DNA of 64,000 nucleotides. Source: a marine gamma proteobacterium HTCC2080 (GTDB taxonomy: Bacteria > Pseudomonadota > Gammaproteobacteria > Pseudomonadales > Halieaceae). The translations under genes were made by a program, and so were the position numbers. Below, in pieces: positions 36,916 to 46,155 of this stretch. Each line of letters starts with the position of its first letter. The first letter of the stretch is position 1. The notes under the pieces were generated by a model. That model saw only the letters and a list, made by a program, of their open reading frames with translations, was not told the DNA's origin and searched no databases. Where the stretch lies: positions 124,001-188,000 of the forward strand of contig AAVV01000001.1 in NCBI GenBank assembly GCA_000169115.1, in the 5' to 3' direction.

Positions 36916-38030
36916 GCAGCTCCTCGGTACAGCCGCAAGACGCAGGGTTTATGGAGCAGGCTCTTGCAGAGGCCCGCAAAGGGCGATTTTGGGCGACACC
37001 TAACCCTCACGTGGGTTGTGTCATCGTGTCGGATAATAAAATACTTGGGAAAGGGTTCACTCAACCTGTCGGCGGTGCACACGCTGAAATTATGGCGCTT
37101 GGGGCCTGTGCATCGCCCCAAGGCGCAACAGCCTACGTTACCTTAGAACCCTGCGCCCATCAGGGGCGCACCGGTCCCTGTGTCGAGGCGTTGATTAGTG
37201 CCGGGATCGGCCGAGTTGTGGGGGCACTGGAAGATCCTAATCCCAGTGTTTCAGGAAAGGGCTATGATCGACTGAGGGCCGCGGGCATTGCAGTCACTCA
37301 AGGTGTCTACTCCGAGGCTGCGCGGGTAGAGTTGGCGGGTTTTTTATTGCGGATGGAGCGAGGCTGGGGTCGTGTACGTCTGAAGTTAGCCTGTTCCCTA
37401 GATGGACGCACGGCCATGGCCTCTGGCGAGAGCCAGTGGATTACGGGCGCGTTGGCCCGTCAGGACGTTCAGCGCCAACGCGCGGCCAGCTCAGTGATTA
37501 TTACGGGCATCGGCACGGTGCTAGCCGATGACTGCTCGCTGACCGTTCGATCCGACGAGTTGGGTTTACGCGGCGAAGAATTAACTCGGGCACTGCACCG
37601 GCCACCAACACGTGTGGTGCTCGACAGTAATGCCCGCACGCCGGGGGAAGCCCGGGTTTTATCGTCTAACGCGCCGACCCTAGTGGTAACGGCAAACGAA
37701 AAGCAGGTGCCTGCCGGCGCCCTGCACAAGACGGCACCTGTTACGGAGGCGGGGCTCGATCTTGGGGATGTATTGGAAAGTTTGGGATCACAAGGTGCTA
37801 ACGAAATTTTAATTGAGAGCGGTCCTTCGTTAGCGGCGGCGTTTTTAAAAGCAGACCTGGTCGATGAGTTGCTCATTTACCAAGCGCCCGTGCTTTTGGG
37901 AAGCTCTGCGCGACCACTCGCAGATCTCGCCTTTTCCGAGTTGAAAGATGGTATCCAATTGGCTTATCAAGAGTTGAGTCCCTTGGGCTCCGATCTGCGT
38001 ATCATTGCTGCTGTTTTAAAGGGAAATTAA
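36912..38030 (+). CDS. ribD: Bifunctional riboflavin deaminase/reductase RibD
   Basis: Carries out the second and third steps of riboflavin synthesis: deamination of the pyrimidine and reduction of the ribosyl chain. The N-terminal deaminase has the zinc motif HAEIMALG with [11 protein letters not shown]; the C-terminal reductase domain has [22 protein letters not shown]. 372 residues. The TTG start overlapping the nrdR stop is preferred over ATG 36951 because the preceding DAGFMEQAL segment is part of the conserved N-terminus. Confidence 0.95.
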   Translation: MSSSSVQPQDAGFMEQALAEARKGRFWATPNPHVGCVIVSDNKILGKGFTQPVGGAHAEIMALGACASPQGATAYVTLEPCAHQGRTGPCVEALISAGIGRVVGALEDPNPSVSGKGYDRLRAAGIAVTQGVYSEAARVELAGFLLRMERGWGRVRLKLACSLDGRTAMASGESQWITGALARQDVQRQRAASSVIITGIGTVLADDCSLTVRSDELGLRGEELTRALHRPPTRVVLDSNARTPGEARVLSSNAPTLVVTANEKQVPAGALHKTAPVTEAGLDLGDVLESLGSQGANEILIESGPSLAAAFLKADLVDELLIYQAPVLLGSSARPLADLAFSELKDGIQLAYQELSPLGSDLRIIAAVLKGN

Positions 38031-38034
38031 AGAC

Positions 38035-38691
38035 GTGTTTACAGGAATCATTCAGGCCGTTGGCGAGATCGCGACGATGGAAACCCGAGGGGGTGACCTT
38101 CGGTTAAGGGTGCTTACGGGAAAGCTTGACCTTAGCGATGTGCAACTGGGTGACAGCATTGCGACGAGTGGGGTCTGTCTGACGGTCACGGGATTACCCG
38201 GTGACGGATATTGGGCGGATGTTTCAATTGAGTCTTTGAACTTGACAACACTGGGAGACCGCAAGCCCGGTGACCATGTCAATCTAGAGAAGTCTCTGAC
38301 GCCTACATCACGCCTGGGTGGTCATATTGTAAGCGGCCATGTCGACGGGGTGGGCAGCGTTGTATCGGTAGCTCAAGAAGGGCGATCATGGCGCTACATT
38401 ATTTCCGCACCGCCAGAGCTAGCTCGCTATATCGCGCACAAAGGTAGTATTACGGTCGACGGTACTAGCCTAACGGTCAACTCCGTCGACGGTGCGGAGT
38501 TTGATCTTAATATTATTCCCCAAACCTTCGAAGAGACCGTCTTTGGAGAGTATCGTGCAGGCTCCCGGATAAACCTAGAGGTCGATGTGATCGCGCGTTA
38601 CTTAGAACGACTACTGCAGGGAGACAGTGCGTCTCAGAGCTCAGGCCTTTCAATGGACACCTTACGTGCTTCGGGGTTTATTCATGACTAA
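38035..38691 (+). CDS. ribE: Riboflavin synthase alpha chain
   Basis: Final enzyme of the pathway; it dismutates two lumazine molecules into riboflavin. Two homologous lumazine-binding domains are visible, each starting with the family pattern (MFTGIIQAVGEI and HIVSGHVDGVG), with GVCLTVTG and GTSLTVNSV. 218 residues is normal. The start is GTG. Its last eight bases overlap the start of the RibBA-like gene. Confidence 0.96.
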   Translation: MFTGIIQAVGEIATMETRGGDLRLRVLTGKLDLSDVQLGDSIATSGVCLTVTGLPGDGYWADVSIESLNLTTLGDRKPGDHVNLEKSLTPTSRLGGHIVSGHVDGVGSVVSVAQEGRSWRYIISAPPELARYIAHKGSITVDGTSLTVNSVDGAEFDLNIIPQTFEETVFGEYRAGSRINLEVDVIARYLERLLQGDSASQSSGLSMDTLRASGFIHD

Positions 38692-39799
38692 TTCACTCAC
38701 CTACCGCGATCCAGAGGGTCTGATTAGTGACCTTCGCCATGGACAAATGGTGTTGCTGTTGCTTGAGGACAGTAGCGGTGGTGTTACGGGTATCGTCACT
38801 ATTGCCGCAGAACTTTGTGAGGCAAGCCACATTACGTTCATGGCTCGGCAGGCCAGAGGGCTGATTTGTCTGGGGCTCACTCGAGAACGCTGTGACTATT
38901 TGCACTTACCCTTGATGGTTGAAGGGCAGGGCGATGCTGCACCATTTACGCTTTCTATCGAGGCTGCAGAGGGTATTGAAACTGGAATTTCAGCCAAGGA
39001 TCGGGCGCATACAGTTCGCGTGGCAGTGGCACCCCAAACCTCTGCGGCCGACTTGGTGCAGCCAGGACACATTTTCCCAGTGGCGGCGGAAGAGGGGGGG
39101 CTCCTCACTCGGGCTGACCGAGCGGAAGCCACGACTGATTTAGCCAGGCTTGCTGGCCTGTTTCCTGCGGCTGTTTTCACTGAGGTTTTGGATGAAACGG
39201 GTAACATGGCTAGGGGCGATGCGCTTGAGCGGTTCGCCGTGCTCCATGAGCTGCCAGTGGGTAGAGTGTCCGAACTTATCGACCACCGTCTTACGACTGA
39301 GCGCACCATTGAGCGTATTCGACAAGGGGCGATCAGAACTTCGCACGGTGAATTTGAGCTGACCGTCTATCGTGAAATTCATCACGGATCAATCCACTTG
39401 GCGTTGAGCCGAGGAAACCTGCAAACTGACGCGACGACCCTTGTACGAGTGCACGTGACCTCAGCGCTGCGAGATTTGGTGGGAACCACCCTTGAAGGGC
39501 AAGCTACGTGGCGTTTTGATACCAGTTTATCTGAGATCGCGGCATCAGAGCGGGGCGTTCTCGTGCTGATATCGAGACCTGAGACAGCGGAGGAACTCCT
39601 TGCCAGCGTTGACCGACTGTTGGGATTGCCTATTGCCGACAACGTTTCCTCTCAGGCCGGCTATGCTTCTGTGGGTCTTGGTGCTCAGATTCTCAATGAC
39701 CTGGGTGTGGGAAAGATTGAACTTCTGGGTGCGCCACTGAAGTACAATGCCCTCGCCGGGTTTGGGCTAGAAGTGGTAAATTTTGTCGCGCCCACGTAA
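38684..39799 (+). CDS. RibBA-like protein with apparently inactivated DHBP synthase and GTP cyclohydrolase II domains
   Basis: Its position and overall similarity identify it as a two-domain RibBA relative of 371 residues, starting at the ATG overlapping the ribE end. The N-terminal domain keeps much of the DHBP-synthase scaffold (MARQARGLICLGLT, TGISAKDRAHTVR, PGHIFPV, retained Glu167), but the catalytic acidic stretch normally reading DDEDRENEGD is EDSSGGVTG at 28-36, and the metal-binding His of GGHTEA is lost (RADRAEATTDL, 143-153). The C-terminal domain lacks the three zinc cysteines and the RQEGRG motif of GTP cyclohydrolase II. RibBX proteins with a dead second domain are known; here both look dead. 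A regulatory or scaffolding role is possible, and active RibA and RibB would have to be encoded elsewhere. Confidence 0.82.
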   Translation: MTNSLTYRDPEGLISDLRHGQMVLLLLEDSSGGVTGIVTIAAELCEASHITFMARQARGLICLGLTRERCDYLHLPLMVEGQGDAAPFTLSIEAAEGIETGISAKDRAHTVRVAVAPQTSAADLVQPGHIFPVAAEEGGLLTRADRAEATTDLARLAGLFPAAVFTEVLDETGNMARGDALERFAVLHELPVGRVSELIDHRLTTERTIERIRQGAIRTSHGEFELTVYREIHHGSIHLALSRGNLQTDATTLVRVHVTSALRDLVGTTLEGQATWRFDTSLSEIAASERGVLVLISRPETAEELLASVDRLLGLPIADNVSSQAGYASVGLGAQILNDLGVGKIELLGAPLKYNALAGFGLEVVNFVAPT

Positions 39800-39826
39800 C
39801 ACGCACGAAATTTTTAGGAGAATAGA

Positions 39827-40309
39827 ATGAGTAGCCAGGGAATACGAACAACCGAAGGGACGCTAGGACCTAACCAAGGGCGCTACGTATTAGTCGTAGC
39901 TCGATGGAATAGTTTCGTTGTCGAGCACCTGCTAGAAGGTGCTCTGGATACTTTGCGTCGCCACGGTATCAGCGATGAGCAAATGCATATTGTGCGAGTA
40001 CCTGGTGCTTTTGAAATTCCAATCGCCTGCCAGAAACTGGCGCAACGCGACGACTGTGACGCCATTATTGCGCTCGGTGCTGTTATTCGAGGCGGCACGC
40101 CTCATTTTGAATATGTGGCGGGAGAGTGCACTAAAGGACTTGCGCAGGTGCAAATGGAAACTGGCAAGCCCATCGCGTTTGGTGTGTTGACAGTTGATTC
40201 TATTGAACAGGCGGTTGAGCGTTCTGGAACCAAGGCAGGAAATAAGGGCGCCGAGGCAGCCATGAGTGCTCTAGAAATGGTGAGTTTGAGTATCGCCCTA
40301 GGAGCCTGA
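39827..40309 (+). CDS. ribH: 6,7-dimethyl-8-ribityllumazine synthase
   Basis: Condenses the pyrimidine from RibD with dihydroxybutanone phosphate to give lumazine, the substrate of riboflavin synthase. Motifs: [52 protein letters not shown], and the C-terminal [22 protein letters not shown] region. 160 residues, standard. TAGGAGAATAGA precedes the ATG. nusB follows after five bases. Confidence 0.97.
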   Translation: MSSQGIRTTEGTLGPNQGRYVLVVARWNSFVVEHLLEGALDTLRRHGISDEQMHIVRVPGAFEIPIACQKLAQRDDCDAIIALGAVIRGGTPHFEYVAGECTKGLAQVQMETGKPIAFGVLTVDSIEQAVERSGTKAGNKGAEAAMSALEMVSLSIALGA

Positions 40310-40314
40310 AGGTC

Positions 40315-40761
40315 ATGTCATCGGTTAATGCCTTGGCGGCGCAGCGGCGGCGTGCTCGACACTTTGCTCTTCAGGGCCTCTACCAGTGGTCTATGACTCG
40401 GGCGAACCTTGCAGAAATTGAAGCTGAGTTCCGAATCGACAACGATTTTTCCCACGTCGATGGTGAATACTATCGATCTCTGCTTACGGGTGTCGTGCAA
40501 GATGCAGGCGATCTCGACAGCAGTTTTGAGCAGTTACTGGATCGGCCGCTTGACGAGTTAGACCCTGTCGAACGCGCTTTACTGCGCCTTGGCACGTTTG
40601 AACTTAAAGAGCGCATTGATGTGCCTTATAGGGTGGTGATCAACGAATCCGTAGCCCTTGCCAAAAAATTTGGTGCCACCGACAGCTACCGATATATCAA
40701 CGGCGTACTCGACAAAGTCGCGCGAAGCTACCGCCAGATTGAAATCGATGCTGAAGCCTAA
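40315..40761 (+). CDS. nusB: Transcription antitermination factor NusB
   Basis: All-helical RNA-binding protein that with NusE/S10 binds boxA in rRNA operons and promotes antitermination. The family pattern is clear: RRRARHFALQGLYQW, DPVERALLRLGTFEL, PYRVVINESVALAKKFG, YRYINGVLDKVA. 148 residues. The position after ribH is the classic gammaproteobacterial order. Confidence 0.97.
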   Translation: MSSVNALAAQRRRARHFALQGLYQWSMTRANLAEIEAEFRIDNDFSHVDGEYYRSLLTGVVQDAGDLDSSFEQLLDRPLDELDPVERALLRLGTFELKERIDVPYRVVINESVALAKKFGATDSYRYINGVLDKVARSYRQIEIDAEA

Positions 40762-40771
40762 GTAACCCGTT

Positions 40772-41707
40772 ATGGCGGGGCGTGAGTTTGACCTAATTTA
40801 TCGCCACCTTGGTTTATTTGGCGCGGGCTCCCAAGTACGTTTGGGGGTTGGGGACGATGGTGCTGTGCTGGCACTGCCGCCCAACTCAGAACTCGTTGTA
40901 TCCTCTGATAGCCTTGTTGAAGGCACTCACTTCCCAGAGCTCACGCTGCCTGAGTATGTGGCGACACGTGCGATTGCGGCCGCTGCTAGCGATTTGGCAG
41001 CTATGGCCGCTGACCCCCTTGCAATGACTCTGGCACTAACCTTACCCGACTCTGACGAACTCTGGCTGCATAGCTTCAGTCAGGGTCTAGAGCGATGCGT
41101 TCAGGCGTTGGCTCTGCCTTTGGTGGGTGGAGATTTGACCCGGGGACCCCTGTCGGTAACCGTTACAGTAATGGGCAGTGTGCCGACCGGCCGTGCGTTA
41201 AGGCGCTCTGATGCTGAGCCCGGAGATCGGCTTTGTGTGACACACACACTCGGGGATGCCGCGGCAGGACTCGCGTTGATTATGGGCCAGCTGCCAAGTG
41301 AACTTGAGATCGCCCTTGAGGATGAGGAGTTTCTGGAATCGCGATTTTATCAGCCGACAGCGCGCCTAGAATGGGTACCTTGGCTCCGTGAGCATGCCCG
41401 CAGCGTTATCGATATTTCAGATGGTCTGTTAGTTGATACCGAACATATGGCAGATGCCTCGGGTTGCGCTTGTTCCATCGACAGTGCAGCACTGCCCTTG
41501 TCATCTGCATTGTCCGGTTTTGATCAGACACTAAAATTGGACTGGGCGTTGGCTGGAGGCGATGATTACGAACTCGCCGTGGCGGTTCCGCCTGGGGTGC
41601 CGTTACCGTCGGGGTTAGTTCAAGTGGGGGAGTTTCATGAGGGGTCGGGGGTGCAATGTGATTATCGACCAATTGCGCGCAAGGGTTTTGATCACTTTGG
41701 AGTCTAA
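40772..41707 (+). CDS. thiL: Thiamine-monophosphate kinase
   Basis: Makes thiamine pyrophosphate from thiamine phosphate. Motifs of the PurM-like fold are present: GVGDDGAVL, DSLVEGTHFP, ASDLAAMAADPLAM, GGDLTRGPLSVTVTVMG, VIDISDGLLVDTEHM, and the C-terminal GGDDYELAVAV. 311 residues, close to the E. coli length. It ends directly against the pgpA ATG. Confidence 0.96.
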   Translation: MAGREFDLIYRHLGLFGAGSQVRLGVGDDGAVLALPPNSELVVSSDSLVEGTHFPELTLPEYVATRAIAAAASDLAAMAADPLAMTLALTLPDSDELWLHSFSQGLERCVQALALPLVGGDLTRGPLSVTVTVMGSVPTGRALRRSDAEPGDRLCVTHTLGDAAAGLALIMGQLPSELEIALEDEEFLESRFYQPTARLEWVPWLREHARSVIDISDGLLVDTEHMADASGCACSIDSAALPLSSALSGFDQTLKLDWALAGGDDYELAVAVPPGVPLPSGLVQVGEFHEGSGVQCDYRPIARKGFDHFGV

Positions 41708-42217
41708 ATGAACAGCCAATTGCCCACAGTTGCCCAAGTTCTCAAGTCACCAGCATTGATGCTAGCGACCTGGTGGGGCGCCGGGCTGTCGCCCCGAGCA
41801 CCTGGAACCGTGGGAAGTTTGGCAGCCCTACCTTTTTGCTATTTCTGGCTTTTGACCCTTCCTGCCTGGGGCGTTGCTGGAGTGGGTTTAATGCTGTTAT
41901 TTATCGGAGTATGGGCCGCAAAGCAGGCAGGAGAAGCTTGGGGCAAGGTTGATCATGGTGCCATCGTTATTGACGAAGTCTTGGGGCAACTCTTAGCGCT
42001 GGCACTGCCCTTTTACGTGCTGGATGCCTCTGCAATAAGCTTTGAATTTCTGCTGGTCGGGTTCTTTTTATTTAGACTTTTCGACATTGCTAAGCCATGG
42101 CCGGTTAGTCATTTCGATAATCACTGGAAGTCTGGCTGGGGAGTGATGTTGGACGATGTAGCCGCAGGTTTTTTGGCGGGATTGGGGGCTGTGCTTATTT
42201 TACCGCTATTGGCTTAA
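41708..42217 (+). CDS. pgpA: Phosphatidylglycerophosphatase A
   Basis: Inner-membrane phosphatase that makes phosphatidylglycerol from its phosphate. The N-terminal GAGLSPRAPGTVGSLAALP and the DHGAIVIDEVLGQLLAL segment with the catalytic acidic residues are typical, as is RLFDIAKPWPV. 169 residues with several membrane helices. It begins immediately after thiL and converges on ispA, four bases away. Confidence 0.96.
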   Translation: MNSQLPTVAQVLKSPALMLATWWGAGLSPRAPGTVGSLAALPFCYFWLLTLPAWGVAGVGLMLLFIGVWAAKQAGEAWGKVDHGAIVIDEVLGQLLALALPFYVLDASAISFEFLLVGFFLFRLFDIAKPWPVSHFDNHWKSGWGVMLDDVAAGFLAGLGAVLILPLLA

Positions 42218-42221
42218 TCGC

Positions 42222-43064
42222 TTAATGTTTGCGCCGAACCATGGCTATTGCGAGATCTACTAAGGGTTGTGCGCGGTCGCCGTAGGGGTTTAGGCAGGTC
42301 ATCGCCTCATCCAATAACCTTTCGGCTTCATTTTGAGCCTCTTCGAGTCCAAGACAACTCACGTAAGTCGATTTTTCTACGGCAATATCTTTGCCAGCAG
42401 TTTTTCCTAGGGTGGCACTATTTTCGGTCACGTCCAGTATGTCATCGGCGACCTGAAAGGCCAGACCAATAGTGCTCGCAAATTGATCAAGACGCTGTAT
42501 GTCTTGCTCGGTGGCATTGGCGCATACCGCACCTGAAAGTACTGCGGCTCTGAAGAGGGCGCCGGTCTTCTGCTCATGGATAAGGCGGAGCTGTTCGAAT
42601 GTAGACGCCTTACCCTGTGCCGCCATGTCCAAGGCCTGCCCTCCAACCATGCCGTTAAAGCCCACGGCATTTGCTATGAGTGTGATCAGTTTCAGGCGCG
42701 TGCCACTGGCTAGCCGTTCGTCTTCCGAGATTAAGGAAAAGGCTGCGGCCTGAAGCCCATCACCGATAAGAATCGCCGTTGCCTCGTCGTAGACCGTATG
42801 GACGGTAGGCTTTCCTCGGCGCAGGGCATCGTCGTCCATTGCTGGCAGATCGTCATGAACCAGCGAATAGGTATGAAGCCATTCTATGGCGGTGGCTGCT
42901 GAGGCGGCAGCATCATCCGCGCCCTCACAAAGCATATGATAACTAGCCATGACCAAACGAGCCCGTAGCTTTTTACCGCTATTTTCTAGTACATACTGCA
43001 ATGCCGCAGCCAGGCGCGGATCATCACAATGCAGCGGGGCTTCGGGTTGGTTCACATCACTCAT
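42222..43064 (-). CDS. ispA: Farnesyl diphosphate synthase (short-chain polyprenyl synthase)
   Basis: Condenses isopentenyl diphosphate with allylic diphosphates to C15 farnesyl diphosphate. Both aspartate-rich motifs are present: DDLPAMDDD near residue 74 and DDILD near residue 213, with GGQALDMAAQG between. 280 residues. The ATG overlaps the xseB stop as ATGA. Clustering with xseB and, upstream, dxs is the standard gammaproteobacterial isoprenoid arrangement. Confidence 0.95.
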   Translation of the reverse strand: MSDVNQPEAPLHCDDPRLAAALQYVLENSGKKLRARLVMASYHMLCEGADDAAASAATAIEWLHTYSLVHDDLPAMDDDALRRGKPTVHTVYDEATAILIGDGLQAAAFSLISEDERLASGTRLKLITLIANAVGFNGMVGGQALDMAAQGKASTFEQLRLIHEQKTGALFRAAVLSGAVCANATEQDIQRLDQFASTIGLAFQVADDILDVTENSATLGKTAGKDIAVEKSTYVSCLGLEEAQNEAERLLDEAMTCLNPYGDRAQPLVDLAIAMVRRKH

Positions 43065-43294
43065 GAATCTATGGGTTGGACCTGACCATCCTCTGTCACC
43101 ATGGCGACGCGCTGCTCAGCGGCGTCAAGAACCTTGCCTGCCGTCGCTACCAAGGTCATTCCTTGCTCATAAAAAGTCAGTGAGTCTTCGAGGGACACAT
43201 CGGGGTCTTCTAATTTCTCGACAATATTGGCGAGCGTTTCCATCTGCTCTTTAAGTGATGGCGAAGCATCGTTTTTGTTGGCTGCTTTAGGCAA
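43061..43294 (-). CDS. xseB: Exodeoxyribonuclease VII small subunit
   Basis: A 77-residue helical protein with the family core (SLKEQMETLANIVEKLEDPD, followed by SLEDSLTFYEQGMTL). With XseA it forms the ATP-independent single-strand exonuclease VII. It is coupled to ispA by an ATGA overlap. Confidence 0.94.
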   Translation of the reverse strand: MPKAANKNDASPSLKEQMETLANIVEKLEDPDVSLEDSLTFYEQGMTLVATAGKVLDAAEQRVAMVTEDGQVQPIDS

Positions 43295-43321
43295 AGCATG
43301 ACTCCTGATGGTTGTGGCATA

Positions 43322-43344
43322 GACTTTTTTGGCTTAAAAAAGTC
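43322..43344 (-). terminator. Possible terminator or inverted repeat between xseB and dxs
   Basis: GACTTTTTT and AAAAAAGTC form a perfect 9-base inverted repeat around a five-base loop in the 54-base gap between xseB and dxs. The stem is weak (mostly A-T), but T-runs on both strands could give bidirectional attenuation. Low confidence as a true terminator. Confidence 0.3.
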
Positions 43345-43348
43345 ACAG

Positions 43349-45268
43349 TTAAACAATTTTTGTTAGAGCTTCCTTCGAAGTTGCCGTTAAGGTTCCAGCT
43401 GTAACAATGTCATCGCTGGTAAGTCCTGCTGCCCTGCGATTCTCGGCCTGACTTCCATGATGAATAAATGCATCTGGAATCGCGATATGACGAATCTCGA
43501 CCTCGATATTGGCGCCTGATAAAAACTCAGCCACGGCACTGCCTGCGCCTCCTGCAAGGGCGTTTTCCTCTACTGTGATTAGCCGATCATGGGATCGTGC
43601 AACTTGCAGCAGCAAAGTTTCATCGAGGGGTTTGGCCCAGCGCATATCGATAAGGGTGGCTTTCAGAACTCTTGCCGCTGCCTCTGCCTCATCTAACAAG
43701 ACACCAAAATTGAGGATCGCGACGTTATGTCCAGTTCTCAGGGTTACGGCTTGTCCTATGGGCAGCGCAGTCATTTCTTCTTCAATTAGGGCGCCGGTTC
43801 CTGCACCGCGGGGATAACGAACCGCCGCGGGGCCATCGTGCTGATAGGCCGTGTGGAGCAGTTGGCGGCACTCGTTTTCATTAGAGGGGCAGGCGATGAT
43901 CATATTGGGGATGCACCGCAAATAGCTCAGGTCATAAACGCCATGGTGGGTGGCGCCGTCTTGTCCGACTAACCCACCGCGATCAATAGCAAAGGTAACG
44001 TCCAAATTTTGCAGAGCAACATCGTGGATGAGCTGGTCGTAGGCGCGTTGCAAAAAAGTGGAGTAAATAGCCACAACAGGTTTCAGCCCATCACAGGCCA
44101 TACCGGCTGCAAGGGTGACGGCATGCTGCTCGGCAATGGCAACATCGTGGTAGCGACTAGGGTACTCCTGGGAGAACTGCACCATGCCTGACCCTTCGCA
44201 CATGGCCGGGGTGATGCCGATCAAGCGATTGTCAGTAGCCGCTGTATCGCATAACCAACGGCCGAATACATCCTGATACTTCGGGGGCGAGGGCTTCTTA
44301 GTGCTGCTATCTGGGTTGGCTTCAATTTTGTTAATGGCATGGTAGCCCACCGGATCACTCTCTGCCGGGCTGAAGCCTTTACCTTTAACTGTGCGGATAT
44401 GGAGTAACTGGGGTCCCTTGAGTTCTATCATTGCCTCAAGTGTTTGCACCAACTGAGGGAGATCGTGGCCATCTAAAGGGCCGACATAATTAAACCCGAG
44501 CTCTTCAAACAGCATGCCCGGTGCCACTAGACTTTTCATCTGCTCTTCAGTCTTTTTAGCAAAATCCCATGCAGTGCGCACGTGCTCAAGAATACGTTTT
44601 GAGCCCTCTCGCAAAGCGATGTAGGTAGGGCTTGCCCAAATTTTGGCGAAGTAGTTGGCTAAACCCCCGGTGTTGTGCCCGATAGACATCTGATTATCGT
44701 TAAGTATGACCAGCATATTGGGTCGAACGTGCCCGGCGTGTGCGAGGGCCTCGAAGGCCATGCCTCCGGTAATAGCACCATCACCGATGACCGCCACGAC
44801 TTTACGATCTAATCCTTGCTGATTGGCGGCGATTGCCATTCCCATGGCAGCAGAAATGCTGGTTGAACTATGTCCAACCCCAAAGGTATCGAAGCCACTT
44901 TCAGTGCGTTTCGGGAAACCGGAAAGCCCCTCCGCCTGCCGGATAGTTGCAAGTCGCTCCATTCGTCCGGTAAGGATTTTGTGGGGATAGGTTTGATGGC
45001 CCACATCCCAAACGATCCTATCTTCCGGTGTGTTCAGCACGTGATGCAATGCAATGGAGAGTTCTACAACCCCCAGTCCAGCACCAAAGTGGCCGCCAGT
45101 CTGACTGACACTGAACAACATATATTGACGAACTTCGTTGGCTAGAGTTTGTAAATCGTCTTCGCCTAGGGATCGGAGTACCCCGAGGTCGGAGTTGATC
45201 TGCTCTAGCAGTGGTGTGATTGGTTTTACTGTTGGGAAAGATGTTGTCATGTCAGGATGATAACCCAT
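43349..45268 (-). CDS. dxs: 1-deoxy-D-xylulose-5-phosphate synthase
   Basis: Thiamine-diphosphate enzyme for the first step of the MEP isoprenoid pathway, also feeding thiamine and pyridoxal. Motifs: [31 protein letters not shown], the ThDP motif [21 protein letters not shown] with ILNDNQMSI, and [15 protein letters not shown]. 639 residues, typical. Its start overlaps the end of the upstream SGNH-like gene by 17 bases. Confidence 0.97.
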   Translation of the reverse strand: MGYHPDMTTSFPTVKPITPLLEQINSDLGVLRSLGEDDLQTLANEVRQYMLFSVSQTGGHFGAGLGVVELSIALHHVLNTPEDRIVWDVGHQTYPHKILTGRMERLATIRQAEGLSGFPKRTESGFDTFGVGHSSTSISAAMGMAIAANQQGLDRKVVAVIGDGAITGGMAFEALAHAGHVRPNMLVILNDNQMSIGHNTGGLANYFAKIWASPTYIALREGSKRILEHVRTAWDFAKKTEEQMKSLVAPGMLFEELGFNYVGPLDGHDLPQLVQTLEAMIELKGPQLLHIRTVKGKGFSPAESDPVGYHAINKIEANPDSSTKKPSPPKYQDVFGRWLCDTAATDNRLIGITPAMCEGSGMVQFSQEYPSRYHDVAIAEQHAVTLAAGMACDGLKPVVAIYSTFLQRAYDQLIHDVALQNLDVTFAIDRGGLVGQDGATHHGVYDLSYLRCIPNMIIACPSNENECRQLLHTAYQHDGPAAVRYPRGAGTGALIEEEMTALPIGQAVTLRTGHNVAILNFGVLLDEAEAAARVLKATLIDMRWAKPLDETLLLQVARSHDRLITVEENALAGGAGSAVAEFLSGANIEVEIRHIAIPDAFIHHGSQAENRRAAGLTSDDIVTAGTLTATSKEALTKIV

Positions 45269-46004
45269 CTACAGGCACTTCAGTGGTGGGGCTTTTGACG
45301 CCCGCATAACCCAGTAAGCTTCCTTGAAGTAGTTTGCAGCCCTCTTTTCCCAAGGTTTTTCCATCTGGCCAAAATAACAGGGGATCAACCACGCCCTGAC
45401 CGTTGGCTAGCAGGGTATTAATATCCAACAGACTGGTGCCAGCCCTGTTTGCTATCCAGGTTGCCAAGCGTCCTTCAAAATCTTTTAACGCTTGGGCTTC
45501 CGATTTTAGAGCCGGCGTAATGGCGGGAGGTACAACCACGAAGCTTGGTGACACGCTCCAATAAGCGCGGAGAGTATCGATCTCATCGAGTGCGTTAAAG
45601 GTTGATTCCGCATTACGCAAGCCGTCGCTGTCATCTAAAAATAGCACCGTGGTAAGGGGTCTATAATGCGCCACCGCCCGCTCAAAGCACTTGGCGATGG
45701 TGGCCGGGGTAAATAGTGGTGAGGCCTTGACGCGCAGCTGTTGTGGGGCTAATTTTTTTGCTGAACGCATTTTCCACTTAGAGAAAACAGAACCGCCAAG
45801 GACGAGAGTGGACGAATCTTTACTGACCCTAATTTGATCGGTTTCCTCTAGAAAAATACGGACCCGTTCGCAGGAGGTGTTAGACCCCCTATGGGGTGGA
45901 TCAATAGAAGCCACAATGGCAACGACAAGCGGCAGTGCGAGTATGGGTATGAGCAGCCATGAGAAGCGCATAGACTCGTCTTCGGAATTAAGCTGCTGTT
46001 TCAT
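45252..46004 (-). CDS. Putative exported SGNH/GDSL-like protein
   Basis: About 250 residues with one N-terminal membrane anchor or signal ([19 protein letters not shown]). Block I of SGNH hydrolases may correspond to [10 protein letters not shown], and the C-terminal block to [16 protein letters not shown], but the catalytic His is not evident there, so this could be an inactive relative or a different fold. The ATG at 46004 is chosen because AAGGGGG lies upstream; an alternative start is 36 bases earlier. It overlaps the dxs start, so the two are probably co-transcribed. Confidence 0.6.
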   Translation of the reverse strand: MKQQLNSEDESMRFSWLLIPILALPLVVAIVASIDPPHRGSNTSCERVRIFLEETDQIRVSKDSSTLVLGGSVFSKWKMRSAKKLAPQQLRVKASPLFTPATIAKCFERAVAHYRPLTTVLFLDDSDGLRNAESTFNALDEIDTLRAYWSVSPSFVVVPPAITPALKSEAQALKDFEGRLATWIANRAGTSLLDINTLLANGQGVVDPLLFWPDGKTLGKEGCKLLQGSLLGYAGVKSPTTEVPVDGLSS

Positions 46005-46155
46005 GCGCCCCCTTTGTTGTATGCCCCTGTGTTGGTGCAATTAGGCCCGAATAGCTATCGAAAAACACTATAAAGGGCGTAAGTTTGCCATTTATTTGAG
46101 ATTAATGTGCAGACCTGCGCTAAAGTTTTGACCAGTGGAGTAAAAGATAGGCGTT

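Noticed and set aside
36900-38040. FMN riboswitch before the riboflavin genes
   Set aside because: The rib genes follow nrdR with overlaps or a few bases between them, and no RFN-like leader is present.
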